DNA from: Alloyangia pacifica
GTDB lineage: Bacteria > Pseudomonadota > Alphaproteobacteria > Rhodobacterales > Rhodobacteraceae
Reading direction: 5' to 3'
DNA: 64,000 bases
NCBI RefSeq assembly: GCF_020524285.1
Contig: NZ_JAIVKX010000016.1
Coordinates: 62,001 to 126,000 of the forward strand
Shown here: positions 63,473 to 64,000 of the stretch, one piece after another
How positions within the stretch are numbered: the first letter of the stretch is position 1
Layout: every line of letters begins with the position of its first letter
The notes under the pieces: generated by a model
The model's database searches: none
Seen by the model: only the letters and a program-made list of their open reading frames with translations
Told to the model about the DNA's origin: nothing
Translations under genes and position numbers: made by a program

Positions 63473-63775
63473 AAGCGCACGGAAGCACCAACAGGCCGGC
63501 ACCCTTCCCGTTCACGGCCTTCACAGAGAATCGAAAAAGGACTGTCGGGACGCTCTAGTGATGCGAGTTTACGTCACTTGCATGGCTGTGGATAACGCTG
63601 TCGGCGTCGCCTGCAGAGCAGGAAAATAAGGTTAAACCACTGATTAACAAAATAGAATCATCATATTACTGTCAGGTCGACTTATCGCTGCGCCCCCGCC
63701 TCCAACAGAAAATGGTGGAAATTCAGTGAGAAGGTGATAAGCAGGTCTCAATGATATAAGAACGTCGAGGGCAGC
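63473..63775. other. Upstream region of the repABC operon
   Basis: It contains a consensus DnaA box (TGTGGATAA, 63587-63595) and an 18-mer, GTTAAACCACTGATTAAC (63631-63648), with GTTAA/TTAAC ends, which is weakly parS-like. Promoter and RepB-binding roles are possible but unproven. No gene is supported. Confidence 0.45.
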
Positions 63776-64000
63776 ATGAGCGGTATTCGAGGCTCGCAGA
63801 GGCTGGAGAACTACGCTTCCAAGCTCATTAAGAGCTTGCAAGACCACACGGCCGAAATCTTCCCACCGGATGCGCAGAAGACGCTCCGTTCCTACTCAAT
63901 GAAGGAAGTGGGCGACCTCATCGGCGTCAATCCCAACACATTCCGGCACTACATCAAGACCTATGCCGACCAGATGCCCACGGGCAAGCTGGTCAACGGC
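63776..64000 (+). CDS. repA: RepA partition protein of a repABC replicon, N-terminal part
   Basis: 75 residues run to the window edge. The sequence (MSGIRGSQRLENYASKLIKS, then EIFPPDAQKTLRSYSMKEVGDLIGVNPNTFRHYIKTYADQMP) matches the N-terminal DNA-binding region of RepA, the ParA-like ATPase that starts repABC operons in Alphaproteobacteria. repB and repC would follow beyond 64000. Confidence 0.85.
   Translation, partial: MSGIRGSQRLENYASKLIKSLQDHTAEIFPPDAQKTLRSYSMKEVGDLIGVNPNTFRHYIKTYADQMPTGKLVNG

Noticed and set aside
1-64000. CRISPR arrays, tRNA and rRNA genes
   Set aside because: No regularly spaced short repeats and no cloverleaf or rRNA-like sequence was recognised by eye.

Overview
This window looks like part of a large plasmid, chromid or plasmid-derived region of a Rhodobacterales bacterium (Alphaproteobacteria, Rhodobacteraceae). 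The base composition is high GC. The right end runs into a repA of the repABC type. The genes include an HvrA-type H-NS protein, a phasin, an ExoD-family protein and CcsR-type (cuckoo) small RNA candidates, all typical of that family. No rRNA, tRNA or CRISPR array was seen.

Layout. (A) 1-17 kb: an envelope and ion-transport block. It holds the end of an LtrA-type membrane protein, a K+ channel, a LysR regulator divergent from two Cys-nucleophile alpha/beta hydrolases, a NaChBac-type sodium channel, a YbaL/KefB-type antiporter, ExoD, TerC behind a structured leader, a CorC/HlyC protein, a fused SecDF and a RodA. (B) 17-30 kb: small catabolic and transport genes (RidA, SnoaL-like, two EamA exporters, AraC and GntR regulators, TauE/SafE, HPP-CBS). 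They sit among relics: an IS3 scar, a broken class II aldolase joined to an excisionase-like stub, and two copies of a ~176-bp element that looks like an anti-Shine-Dalgarno sRNA gene with its own heat-shock-type promoter. (C) 27-33 kb: plasmid accessory genes (H-NS-like, pRiA4b ORF-3, RES/Xre toxin-antitoxin, cold-shock protein, MFS, WGR). (D) 34-40 kb: plasmid backbone (relaxase, MobC-like protein, putative oriT hairpin, ParB, ParA, ArdC). (E) 41-54 kb: a DedA-PAP2-LssY fusion and a copper-resistance cassette (MFS, glutaredoxin-MauE fusion, DUF4396, CopZ-like chaperone, SHOCT, DUF302, cytochrome c', CopA ATPase, cytochrome c, Met/His-rich small protein, multicopper oxidase) with MerR/CueR-type promoters but no regulator in view. 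(F) 54-64 kb: accessory plasmid genes (GNAT, DeoR-MFS operon, phasin, Toprim protein, DUF3768, ParD with a frameshifted ParE) leading to a repABC replicon that starts at 63776.

The most unusual signal is a repeat in three copies: 714 bp in two of them, with a third, truncated copy. One end carries an imperfect hairpin shaped like the single-stranded DNA promoters of conjugative plasmid leading regions, and it points at ardC and at DUF3768. The other end supplies the first codons of small ORFs. The second is the pair of cuckoo-type sRNA elements, whose promoter, stems and CCUCCUCCC loops are kept despite divergence. All functional statements are read from sequence; nothing was searched or measured.
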